This document shows, piece by piece, positions 14,104-21,468 of a DNA stretch of 64,000 nucleotides. Each line of letters starts with the position of its first letter. Positions within the stretch are counted from its first letter, which is position 1. Source of the stretch: Actinocatenispora rupis (lineage in GTDB: Bacteria; Actinomycetota; Actinomycetes; Mycobacteriales; Micromonosporaceae); assembly GCF_016861975.1 (NCBI RefSeq), contig NZ_BOMB01000004.1, forward strand, positions 186,001 to 250,000, written 5' to 3'. The position numbers and the translations under genes were made by a program. The notes beneath the pieces are model-generated. The model was not told the DNA's origin and did no database searches. It saw only the letters and a list, made by a program, of their open reading frames with translations.

Positions 14104-17052
14104 TCACCCGGGTGCCGCTGGGTTGTCGTTGCGGCGGTTGCAGGCCGGATCCGTGGCGTTGCAGGAACTCTGGCCCGGGTCCGGCGTGCCCGTGTCGCCG
14201 GGCGGACCCGGCACCGAGTACGACGGCGACGGCGTGGTCTGCGCCGGGGTCGGCGACGGCGGCGTACCCGTGGTCGGCTGCGCCGGCGGGCTCGGCGCCC
14301 CGTACTGACCGGTCAGCGTGCCGGCGAACGTCGGCGTCGGGAAGTCCTGCGGCGTCTTCTTCAGGTCCCGCAAGGCGTTGCTCATGAACCGCGACCAGAT
14401 GTCGGACGGGAACTCCGATCCGTACAGCGGTTGCATGCGCTGGTTCCAGATCGGCCCGTCCTGGTCCTTGCGGCCCATCCACACGGTCGAGGCGAGCTGC
14501 GGCACGTAGCCGCACATCCAGGCGTGCGCGTTCTCGTTCCGGTTCTCCTTGTTCGGGAACTCCCAGGTGCCGGTCTTGTTGGCCTGCTGCCGGTACGGGT
14601 GGATCATCTGGTGGTCGTCGGTGGCGACCTTGCGCAGCACCCAGTCGATGTCCGCGGCGACGGTCCTGCTGAACACCGTCCGCTGCACCTTCCTCGGCAC
14701 GTACCTCGTGGTGCCGTCCGCGTTGACGAGCCGCGTGACGAAGTGCTGCTCGGTGTAGACGCCGTTGTTGGCAAAGGTCGCGTACCCGTTGGCGTGGTCC
14801 AGCGGCGTCACCGGGTACTGCCCGAAGCCGATCTCGTTGCCGAACGCGCCCTTGTCGACGACCTCCTGCGCGGCCTGCTCGGTGTCCACGCCCGTCAGGT
14901 CGTACTTCGTGGCCCGGCCGGTGTGGCCGTCGCTGGTGATGCTGGTGATCCCGGCGTTGCGGGCGAGTTCGAGCACCTTCGCCTTGCCGACCTTCTTCGC
15001 CAGCGCGTAGAACACCGTGTTCAGCGACTCCGCGGTCGCCTCGTACAGCGTGCAGACCTCGTGCCCGTCGGTGTAGCCGGCGTCGTGGCAGTGCTCGCCG
15101 TCGGAGTTGTGCACCTTGCCGTCCGCGCCACGGTCGTCGAACGGCTCGGTCTCGTCACCGTTCCAGTACGACTTGACGGAGTAGCCGTCTTGTACTCCCG
15201 CCGCCAGCGTGTACACCTTGAACGACGAACCGGGCTGGTGCGGGTTGCCGGCCATGTCGTACCCGGTGCCGTTGTCGCCGCCGTAGTACGCGAGGACGTT
15301 GCCGGTGCCCGGTTCGACCGCGACCAGCGCGGCCGCGATCTTCTTGTTGGTGGGCCTGGCTTCCCTGATGCCGTAGTGGGCGGCCTCGACGGCGTCGTCC
15401 TGCACGGTCTTGTCGATCGTCGTGACGATCCGGTACCCACCGGTCTCCAGCGCCTGCTTGGTCCGGTCCCGGCGCTGGTCGTAGTCCGGCTCCTGGCTGA
15501 GTACCTTATGGTCGGTCAGCTCGTCGATCACCTGCGACACCACGAAACCCGTCGGCTTGTCGAGGCCGGACGTGGCGCCGTGGCTGTTCGGGTCGTCCGG
15601 CTTCACCGTCGGATAGTTCGACAGGCTGATGGGCTTGTCGTACACGCCGAGCTTCTTCATGCCCGCCAGCACGTACTCCCAGCGCCCCTGCGCCGCCTTC
15701 CGGTCGGACTGCGGGTCGAAGTGGGTCGGGTCCTTGATGACGGCGGCGAGCACCGCCGCCTCCTCCGGCGTCAGCTTCGTGGCGTCCTTGCCGAAGTACG
15801 CCCGCGCCGCGGCCTGGATCCCCGTCGCCCCGCGGTTGAAGTACACGAGGTCGAGGTAGAAGCCGAGGATCGTGTCCTTGTCGTACTTCTGGTCGAGCTT
15901 CATCGCGATGACGGTCTCTTTGAGCTTCTCCGTGTACGTCCGGTTGCTCTGCAACCGGTCCTGGATCAGCTTCGCGTACTGCATCGTGATGGTCGACGCG
16001 CCGCCGGCGTCCTCGTTGCCGGTCACGTGACCCCAGGCGGCCCGCAGGATGCCCTTGAAGTCGACGCCGGAGTTCTTGTAGAAGCTGCGGTCCTCCGCCG
16101 ACACCACCGCGTACTTCACGTACTTCGGCAGCTTGCTGACGTCCACGTGGCTGCCGTTCGACGCGCCCAGCTTCGCCAGCTGCGTCTTCCCGTCGCTGTA
16201 GTAGAACGTGCTGGGCACCTGCGCCCTGATCTCGCTCGGCAACGGCACCGACGTGAAGTAGTACGCCCCGCCGATCGTGCCGATTCCCGCCAGCAGCAAC
16301 AGGATCGCGATGCTCGCGACGATCCGCCGGCGCCGCCTCCGCTTCCTCGCCCGCGGCGTACCGGACGTGCGGCGGCGCTCGGCGCGCTCGCGACGTTCGA
16401 CATCCTCGTAGCTGTCGGAGAAGAAGTCGCTGGCACCGTCGCCGACCGGGCTGGCCGGCCGCACCGAAGCACTGCCGACCGACGCGCTGCCGACCGATGC
16501 GCGCCCGGTTGAGCCGCGTCCGGTTGTGGCGCGCCCGGTTGAGTCGCCCACCGACGCGCTGCCCACGGAGGCGCGTCCGGTCGAGCCGCCGACCGACGCG
16601 GTGGCCACCGGCGCCCGACCGGTGGACTCGCCAGCCACCGGCGCCCGACCGGGCGGTACGTTGCCGACCGACGCGCGACCGGCCGGTGCGCTGCGCGTAC
16701 CGAGGGGGCCTCGGGTGTCGGACGGGCCGACGCGAGCGCTGCCCGTCGCACCACCGCTGCCCGTCGCACCACCAGGAACGCCGTGCCGGCCACCGGCGCC
16801 GTCCGGTACCGAATGGCGACCCGTCGTCGGCTCGGGCGGCCCCGCGCCGTGCCGGCCCGTGGACCCGCGACCGGCCGGAGCCCCGCGCCCCGTGTACCCC
16901 GGCGTGGGGCCACCGTGCCGCCCGGTGCCGTCGTCACCGCCGCGGCCCGACCGGTCGTGACGGCCGGACGGCTCACCCGGCTCCCGGGGGCCGTCGGGAG
17001 CCGGCCCGGGGACGCGGGCCGAACCACGCGGGCGGTTCGGAGGGCTCGTCAT
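14104..17052 (-). CDS. Class A penicillin-binding protein (transglycosylase/transpeptidase)
   Basis: A 982-residue bifunctional peptidoglycan synthase. Residues 1-240 are a cytoplasmic, Gly/Pro/Arg-rich tail with many GRASVG/STGRA-type repeats. The transmembrane helix is at 244-267. The glycosyltransferase domain (about 280-480) has SAEDRSFYKNSGVD (catalytic Glu320; the usual His of the motif is Asn) and GGASTITMQ. The transpeptidase domain (about 540-880) has SSFK with Ser609, SLN at 676-678 and KTG at 826-828. A Pro/Thr-rich extracellular tail with two cysteines closes the protein. It builds septal or side-wall murein. A palindromic GTCAC/GTGAC site lies about 40 bp upstream. Confidence 0.95.
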   Translation of the reverse strand: MTSPPNRPRGSARVPGPAPDGPREPGEPSGRHDRSGRGGDDGTGRHGGPTPGYTGRGAPAGRGSTGRHGAGPPEPTTGRHSVPDGAGGRHGVPGGATGSGGATGSARVGPSDTRGPLGTRSAPAGRASVGNVPPGRAPVAGESTGRAPVATASVGGSTGRASVGSASVGDSTGRATTGRGSTGRASVGSASVGSASVRPASPVGDGASDFFSDSYEDVERRERAERRRTSGTPRARKRRRRRRIVASIAILLLLAGIGTIGGAYYFTSVPLPSEIRAQVPSTFYYSDGKTQLAKLGASNGSHVDVSKLPKYVKYAVVSAEDRSFYKNSGVDFKGILRAAWGHVTGNEDAGGASTITMQYAKLIQDRLQSNRTYTEKLKETVIAMKLDQKYDKDTILGFYLDLVYFNRGATGIQAAARAYFGKDATKLTPEEAAVLAAVIKDPTHFDPQSDRKAAQGRWEYVLAGMKKLGVYDKPISLSNYPTVKPDDPNSHGATSGLDKPTGFVVSQVIDELTDHKVLSQEPDYDQRRDRTKQALETGGYRIVTTIDKTVQDDAVEAAHYGIREARPTNKKIAAALVAVEPGTGNVLAYYGGDNGTGYDMAGNPHQPGSSFKVYTLAAGVQDGYSVKSYWNGDETEPFDDRGADGKVHNSDGEHCHDAGYTDGHEVCTLYEATAESLNTVFYALAKKVGKAKVLELARNAGITSITSDGHTGRATKYDLTGVDTEQAAQEVVDKGAFGNEIGFGQYPVTPLDHANGYATFANNGVYTEQHFVTRLVNADGTTRYVPRKVQRTVFSRTVAADIDWVLRKVATDDHQMIHPYRQQANKTGTWEFPNKENRNENAHAWMCGYVPQLASTVWMGRKDQDGPIWNQRMQPLYGSEFPSDIWSRFMSNALRDLKKTPQDFPTPTFAGTLTGQYGAPSPPAQPTTGTPPSPTPAQTTPSPSYSVPGPPGDTGTPDPGQSSCNATDPACNRRNDNPAAPG

Positions 17053-17088
17053 GCGTCACACCCTGCCGCCGGGGACGCGACGTGCCAA

Positions 17089-17104
17089 GTCACGAATTCG
17101 TGAC
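17089..17104. promoter_or_regulatory. Perfect 16-bp palindrome upstream of the PBP gene
   Basis: GTCACGAATTCGTGAC is a perfect palindrome 37-52 nt before the PBP start. It also reads GTNAC-N6-GTNAC, the spacing recalled for the response regulator MtrA, which controls cell-wall genes in actinobacteria. A second palindromic GTNAC-N6-GTNAC lies at 51590-51605 before the NlpC/P60 gene. The regulator is inferred only. Confidence 0.5.
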
Positions 17105-17639
17105 CTCCACCGCAAGGGTGTAAGACGGGCACCGGGCTCGCGTACCGCGCGCGAGGTGGTCGCGCGGCACGGCGCGCCCGGCGTCCTTGCCCGTACCTGC
17201 GGTGTCGTGGCGCGTGGCCGAGCCGGGGCGGTCCGGGACGCGGGCCGGCGCCCGCCACCGACGCGGCCGTGTCCCGTTGCGGTTGTCACAGACTGCAACC
17301 ATCGGCGGGGTTGGCGCATGGCCCGGGATTGTCGGTGTCTGGTGCCAAACTCGCGGCTATGCGCGGAGAGGTCCAGCTTTTCGCTGTTCCGCCAACACGA
17401 ACCGGCCCGCCCGCGTACGCCGGGGCCACCGGACCGTTGCGGCTGCTGGAGAAGCTCGGCGCGCGAGCACGTCATCCTCGGCCCAGACGTACGAGGGGGC
17501 ACGGTGGTTCGGCCGATGGCGGGTGAGCCGGACGGGTGGCCGGATCGGGCGGGACGGTCCGCCGGACCGCAGCGGTGCCGGACGTAGCCTGACCTGAGGG
17601 CGCTCAGCCGGAGCGAGCGGACCAGGTGAGGTGGGATCC
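17105..17639. other. Mostly gene-free interval; possible frameshifted small gene at 17359-17587
   Basis: No intact gene is convincing here. A -10-like CAAACT lies 8 nt before an ATG at 17359, giving MRGEVQLFAVPPTRTGPP and, after the block LRLLEKLG, a frame change is needed to continue into EHVILGPDVRGGTVVRPMAGEP and a stop at 17587. Codon bias supports both halves weakly. It may be a decayed or frameshifted small gene; no family was recognised. Confidence 0.3.
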
Positions 17640-18008
17640 ATGCAGGCACTGGCGAAGAAGTCGTTCCAGGAACCGGACGAGGTGCGCACACCCCCACTCA
17701 CGCGCGTCGAGGTGGTCGCCCTCGGCAACGCCAAGGCGGCCCGCATGACGATGCAGCCCGGATGGCACTGGAGCGAACACATCAAGCCCGTCGCCGGTAC
17801 GCCGACCTGCCAGCTGCACCACGTCGGCACCGTACTCTCGGGCCGGTTGCGGGTGAGTCACCCGGACACCGGTGAGATCGAGGTCGGCCCCGGCGACGCG
17901 TACGAGTTCCAGCCCGGGCACGACGCCTGGGTCGTGGGCGACGAACCGTACGTGGGGCTGGAGTTCGAGTCGACCGCGGCGGAGGAGTACGCGAAGATGG
18001 CCCGGTGA
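17640..18008 (+). CDS. Small cupin-domain protein
   Basis: A 122-residue single-domain cupin. Motif 1 covers GWHWSEHIKP and the following CQLHHVGTVLSGRLRV (metal-type histidines at WHW, EH and HH); motif 2 is seen in GEIEVGPGDAYEFQPGHDAWVVG. Such small cupins bind a metal or a small ligand and may be enzymes or sensors. ATG 17640 follows a GTGAGGTGGGA site; an in-frame GTG 9 nt upstream is an alternative. It is followed by a hairpin terminator, so it is probably monocistronic. Confidence 0.85.
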   Translation: MQALAKKSFQEPDEVRTPPLTRVEVVALGNAKAARMTMQPGWHWSEHIKPVAGTPTCQLHHVGTVLSGRLRVSHPDTGEIEVGPGDAYEFQPGHDAWVVGDEPYVGLEFESTAAEEYAKMAR

Positions 18009-18041
18009 GGTCGGCTGGTTTGGTTGCGCCGCAACGGGTTT

Positions 18042-18067
18042 GCGGTCACGGTCGCGGCCGTGACCGC
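18042..18067 (+). terminator. Hairpin terminator after the cupin gene
   Basis: Perfect 10-bp arms (18042-18051 and 18058-18067, GCGGTCACGG and its complement) with a 6-nt loop, 33 nt after the cupin stop. A smaller palindrome GTTGCGCCGCAAC (18023-18035) lies between. No U-tract is present. Confidence 0.5.
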
Positions 18068-18246
18068 CCGGACCGGCATTGACCGACGCGGGCAGGGGAC
18101 CTGACGGCTGCCCCTGTCCCCGGCCGGCTCAACGTGTCGTCGGACCACGCCACGCCGTGCACCGCCGGATCGTCGGTCGCGGGACACGACAGGGCGGCGG
18201 CGAAAGCGTGCCGTGCGGTGTGGCGCCGACCGGGTTGGATGGCGGC

Positions 18247-19053
18247 ATGACGTTGCCCGAGACCGCCGAGCTGTCCGTCCGCGACAACCGCATCCTCCGG
18301 TACTGCCGGTACGGCCCGCCGGACGGCGTTCCGGTGGTGGTGCACAACGGAACCCCGAGCAGCCGGTGGAAGTGGCCGCGGCTCGTCGACGCGATGGACC
18401 GCAGCGGCCTGCGCCTGCTGGTGTACGACCGGCCCGGGTACGGCGGGTCGAGCCGGCAGCCGGGGCGCACCGTGGCCGACGCGGCGGAGGACGTACGGGC
18501 GCTCGCGGACGCGCAGGGCTGGGCACGGTTCGCGGTGTTCGGCGGCTCCGGTGGCGGCCCGCACGCGCTGGCCTGCGCCGCGCTCCTCGCCGACCGGGTC
18601 ACCCGCTGCGCCGTGGTGTCGGGCATCCGGCCGGCCGAGGATCCCGAACGGGCGCGGGACGAGCCCGCGCTGCGGTCCCGGCTGGCCGAGGTAGCGGCGG
18701 ACATCCTGCGCGCCGTGGACGCCGGAGGTCCTGAGCTGCCAACGGAACCAGGGCCGCCGGCCCGTACGGACCCGGACGCGATGGCGCGCATCCGCGCCAC
18801 GTTCGTCGACGGCATGGACGGTTGGGCCGACGACAGCATCGCGCTCGCCCGGCCGTGGGGATTCGCGCCCGACGCGGTCGGCGTACCGGTCGGCATCTGG
18901 CGCGGCACCGACGATCCGCACGTATCCGCCGAGCACGCCGACTGGCTGCTCGCCCACGTTCCCACGGCAGAGCCCCACGTGTACGCCGGGGGCCACCTGC
19001 CCGGCCCGGACGTGTACGACCGGATCCACGCCTGGCTGCGCGCCGGCACGTGA
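18247..19053 (+). CDS. Alpha/beta-hydrolase
   Basis: A 268-residue soluble hydrolase. The nucleophile elbow is FGGSGGGPHAL with Ser101; the oxyanion region reads VVVHNGTPSSRWKW; the acid is probably Asp in GTDDPHV and the base His in YAGGHLPGPD. The HNGTP motif and overall shape resemble the proline-iminopeptidase/lipase-like group of actinobacteria, but the substrate is unknown. ATG 18247 was chosen because residues upstream lack coding bias. It is convergent with the PaaK-like gene. Confidence 0.88.
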   Translation: MTLPETAELSVRDNRILRYCRYGPPDGVPVVVHNGTPSSRWKWPRLVDAMDRSGLRLLVYDRPGYGGSSRQPGRTVADAAEDVRALADAQGWARFAVFGGSGGGPHALACAALLADRVTRCAVVSGIRPAEDPERARDEPALRSRLAEVAADILRAVDAGGPELPTEPGPPARTDPDAMARIRATFVDGMDGWADDSIALARPWGFAPDAVGVPVGIWRGTDDPHVSAEHADWLLAHVPTAEPHVYAGGHLPGPDVYDRIHAWLRAGT

Positions 19054-19065
19054 CCGCTCCCCGCG

Positions 19066-20448
19066 TCACCGGTGTGGGATGACCGCCCGGTACTTGCCGC
19101 CGCCCGGTTCCTGGCGCGGTGGTTCCGCGGCGCGTTCGATCGTGACGGTGTCGAGGGTGTGGTCGGTGAGCAGGCGGCGCAGCTCCGTCTCCACGGTCCG
19201 CCACACCCGGTCGGCCTCGGCGCCGTCGGCGAGCAGCATCCGTACGCGGAGGGTGGTGGGTGTGGTCTGTTCGATCTGGAACAGCTCGATGCCCGGCGTA
19301 CGGTCGAACAGCGTGCTGACGGCCATGGGCGCGACCGTCACGGCGTCACCGTTGCCGGTGGGGAACGACAGCGTGTCGCCGGCACGCCCGCGTACCCGGA
19401 TCCCCGGGAGCGGGTTGCCGCACGGGCACGGGTCGGGCCGCAGCTGCACGGCGTCGCCGAGGTCGTAGCGCAGGAACGGCTGGACCCGGTTGGCGAGGTT
19501 GCTCAGCAGCACGGTGTGGGACAACTGCCCGGGCGGGGTGGGCCGGTGGTCCGCGTCGACCGGTTCGAGCACCGCCCAGTCGCTGTTGACGTGGTACCAG
19601 CCGTGGGCGCAGCCGTTGCTGAGGTAGGTGCACTCGGTGCAGGAGTAGATGGGGCGCACGGTGGTGCCGAACGCGGCCGCGATGCGGTCGAGGTCGCGGG
19701 CCGTCATCGTGTCGCCGGCGGGTTGGACCAGGACGGGGTCGATGCGCAGCCGGCCGGCCTCCTGTTCGGCGGCGAGCAGCCGGATCACGCTGGCGTACCC
19801 GATGACGGCGGCGGGACGGAAGGCGTTGAGCCGCGCGACGAACTCCGGCATCGGTGTGTGCACCGAGAACGCCCGCAGGATCCTTCTGCGCCAGGCGCTC
19901 TCCCGGGTCGCCTGGGTGTACCCGGCGAAGCTGACGTAGTGGCCGCCGGTCGCCCCCACCAGCGCGAGGCGGAACCCGCGGGTCAGCATCCGCAGCACGG
20001 TTCCGACGCCGAGCGAGCCGTACGCGACGAGGCCGAGCGCTCCGGCGACCCTCTGGTACCGGTCGTCGAGTACGAACACGCCGCGGTGGCCGCTGGTACC
20101 GGAGGTGGTGGCGATCGAGTACCGGTCGAGGAAGCGGCGGCCGATCATGTCCGGGTCGTCGACGAACGCGGTCACGTCGGCGAGCGTGATCCGGCGGTCG
20201 GTGACCCAGTCGTCGAAGTGGCCCATCAGCGTCTTCTTGTCGGTGACCGGCAGCAGCGTCGGGTCGTCGACACGGTCCGGCAGCCCGTCGTAGAGCCGCG
20301 CGTAGTAGGGCGACCGGGCGCGGGCGTGCGCGACGATGTCGGCCAGCCGCTCGCGCTGCCGGCTCTCGATCGGCGCCATCCCCTGCCCTCGGGCCTGCTT
20401 CCGGGCGTTGCGGGCGTCGCGCCGCAACCACGACACGCTCTCACTCAT
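19066..20448 (-). CDS. Phenylacetate-CoA ligase-like adenylate-forming enzyme
   Basis: A 460-residue PaaK/coenzyme-F390-synthetase-like protein. The phosphate-binding loop reads IATTSGTSGHRGVF (about 113-126), followed by IYSCTE (adenine region), RYDLGD (ribose-binding Asp), and CPCGNPLPGIRVRGRAGD at the hinge. The cysteines at CTEC and CPCG may bind zinc as in the F390-synthetase group. It would activate a carboxylic acid as acyl-AMP. Its ATG overlaps the TetR gene's end by 8 nt, so the two are co-transcribed and the regulator probably senses the substrate or product. Confidence 0.85.
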   Translation of the reverse strand: MSESVSWLRRDARNARKQARGQGMAPIESRQRERLADIVAHARARSPYYARLYDGLPDRVDDPTLLPVTDKKTLMGHFDDWVTDRRITLADVTAFVDDPDMIGRRFLDRYSIATTSGTSGHRGVFVLDDRYQRVAGALGLVAYGSLGVGTVLRMLTRGFRLALVGATGGHYVSFAGYTQATRESAWRRRILRAFSVHTPMPEFVARLNAFRPAAVIGYASVIRLLAAEQEAGRLRIDPVLVQPAGDTMTARDLDRIAAAFGTTVRPIYSCTECTYLSNGCAHGWYHVNSDWAVLEPVDADHRPTPPGQLSHTVLLSNLANRVQPFLRYDLGDAVQLRPDPCPCGNPLPGIRVRGRAGDTLSFPTGNGDAVTVAPMAVSTLFDRTPGIELFQIEQTTPTTLRVRMLLADGAEADRVWRTVETELRRLLTDHTLDTVTIERAAEPPRQEPGGGKYRAVIPHR

Positions 20449-21166
20449 GGTCGCCGGCCTCCCCCGCCCGGTCCGCGCGGCGGTACCGGGCCGCGAAGTC
20501 GGCGCGGGCCCGGTCCACGCCGTCCAGCAGGATCGCCTTGCCTGCGGCGAGGTCCGCGCCGCTCGGCGGGGTGAGGGTGCGGTCGAGGATGTCCACCAAC
20601 GCCTCCAGTACCTGCTCGGATGTGGGTCGGTCGTCGTCGTCGGGCCCGTCGTCGGCGCGCTCGAACGTGCGCCGGATGGCCGGGGTCAGCGCGTCGGCGA
20701 TGAACGCCATGGCGCGGGTGTCGACGTCGCGGCGGATCGCGCCCGCCGCCTGCATCGCGTCGAGGAACTCGCGCGTCCTGGTCGGCTTCGGCCGCTGCTG
20801 GAAGTGGCTTCCCGCCTTGCGCAGGTACCGGCCGAAGACCTGCTCGTCGCGGGCCACGATCGCCGAGGCGAGCGGCAGCGTCTTCAGCGCGCCCGTCATG
20901 GCGCGCGCCATGCTCCCCATGCTGCCGCCCTCGGGGTCGGCCGCCACCAGGTCCCGCCATGCCAGGGCGTACCGGTCGAGTTCGCGGGCGACGACCGCGT
21001 CGACGAGGTCGTCCTTCGACGTGAAGCGCAGGTACACCAGGCCGCGGTGCAGGTCGACGGCGTCGGCGACGGCACCCATCGTCAGCTTGTGGTAGCCGTA
21101 CCGGATCAGCAGGTCGGCCGCCGCGTCGAGGATCGCCTGTTCTCGCTCGTACTCGTTCACAGCCAC
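20441..21166 (-). CDS. TetR-family regulator, first gene of the PaaK-like operon
   Basis: A 241-residue TetR protein with N-terminal HTH (about 8-55: ILDAAADLLIRYGYHKLTMG then VADAVDLHRGLVYLRFTSKDDL). The C-terminal domain is helical. GTG 21166 is chosen; GTG 21160 is an alternative. A minus-strand TTGACA followed 16 bp later by CAAACT ends about 7 nt before 21166, so the message may be leaderless. An inverted repeat TTTGACA-N13-TGTCAAA overlaps that -35 and is the likely autoregulatory operator. Confidence 0.88.
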   Translation of the reverse strand: MAVNEYEREQAILDAAADLLIRYGYHKLTMGAVADAVDLHRGLVYLRFTSKDDLVDAVVARELDRYALAWRDLVAADPEGGSMGSMARAMTGALKTLPLASAIVARDEQVFGRYLRKAGSHFQQRPKPTRTREFLDAMQAAGAIRRDVDTRAMAFIADALTPAIRRTFERADDGPDDDDRPTSEQVLEALVDILDRTLTPPSGADLAAGKAILLDGVDRARADFAARYRRADRAGEAGDHE

Positions 21167-21175
21167 GGTTGTCAG

Positions 21176-21202
21176 TTTGACATTCTCCGACAGATTGTCA
21201 AA
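21176..21202. promoter_or_regulatory. TetR operator overlapping the tetR-paaK-like promoter
   Basis: Perfect 7-bp inverted arms TTTGACA (21176-21182) and TGTCAAA (21196-21202) are separated by 13 bp. On the minus strand the distal arm supplies the -35 TTGACA of the operon promoter, so repressor binding would block polymerase. This is the clearest autorepression signal in the window. Confidence 0.65.
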
Positions 21203-21278
21203 TCACGAGCCACAGCGAAGCGGAAGCCCCAGGTCGGGCCAGCCGGTTCGGGCCACGGGGTACGGCGGGGCCGGCGCC

Positions 21279-21434
21279 AGGGCGTGTCGTCACAGGTTGC
21301 TGGCCGGCTGCGCCGTGCCCACTGGCCGCGTTGTCGGTCCGAGCGCATACGACACCGGCGTGCACTCGCACGACGCCTTGCGAGACAACGAACGGGCTCC
21401 GGCTCACTCGACCGAACCTGCGAAGACGCGCCCT
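21279..21434. mobile_element. MITE-like element, copy 1 (156 bp)
   Basis: The ends are imperfect terminal inverted repeats matching 17 of 20 positions: the left begins AGGGCGTGTC and the right, read inward, begins AGGGCGCGTC. It contains no gene. The inner sequence is clearly related, in inverted orientation, to 44456-44620; shared blocks include TGGCCGGCTGCGCCG and TTGCGAGACAACGAA. The right end is followed by AGG after CCCT, giving a CCTAGG junction like IS5-type CTAG targets. No transposase is nearby, so it is probably a non-autonomous relic moved in trans. Confidence 0.65.
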
Positions 21435-21468
21435 AGGATTGGAGGCTCCTCGCCAGAAGGGAACGCGG

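Noticed and set aside
17051-17587. Plus-strand frame starting in the PBP promoter
   Set aside because: It has no ribosome site, crosses the palindrome at 17089 and lacks coding bias over most of its length.
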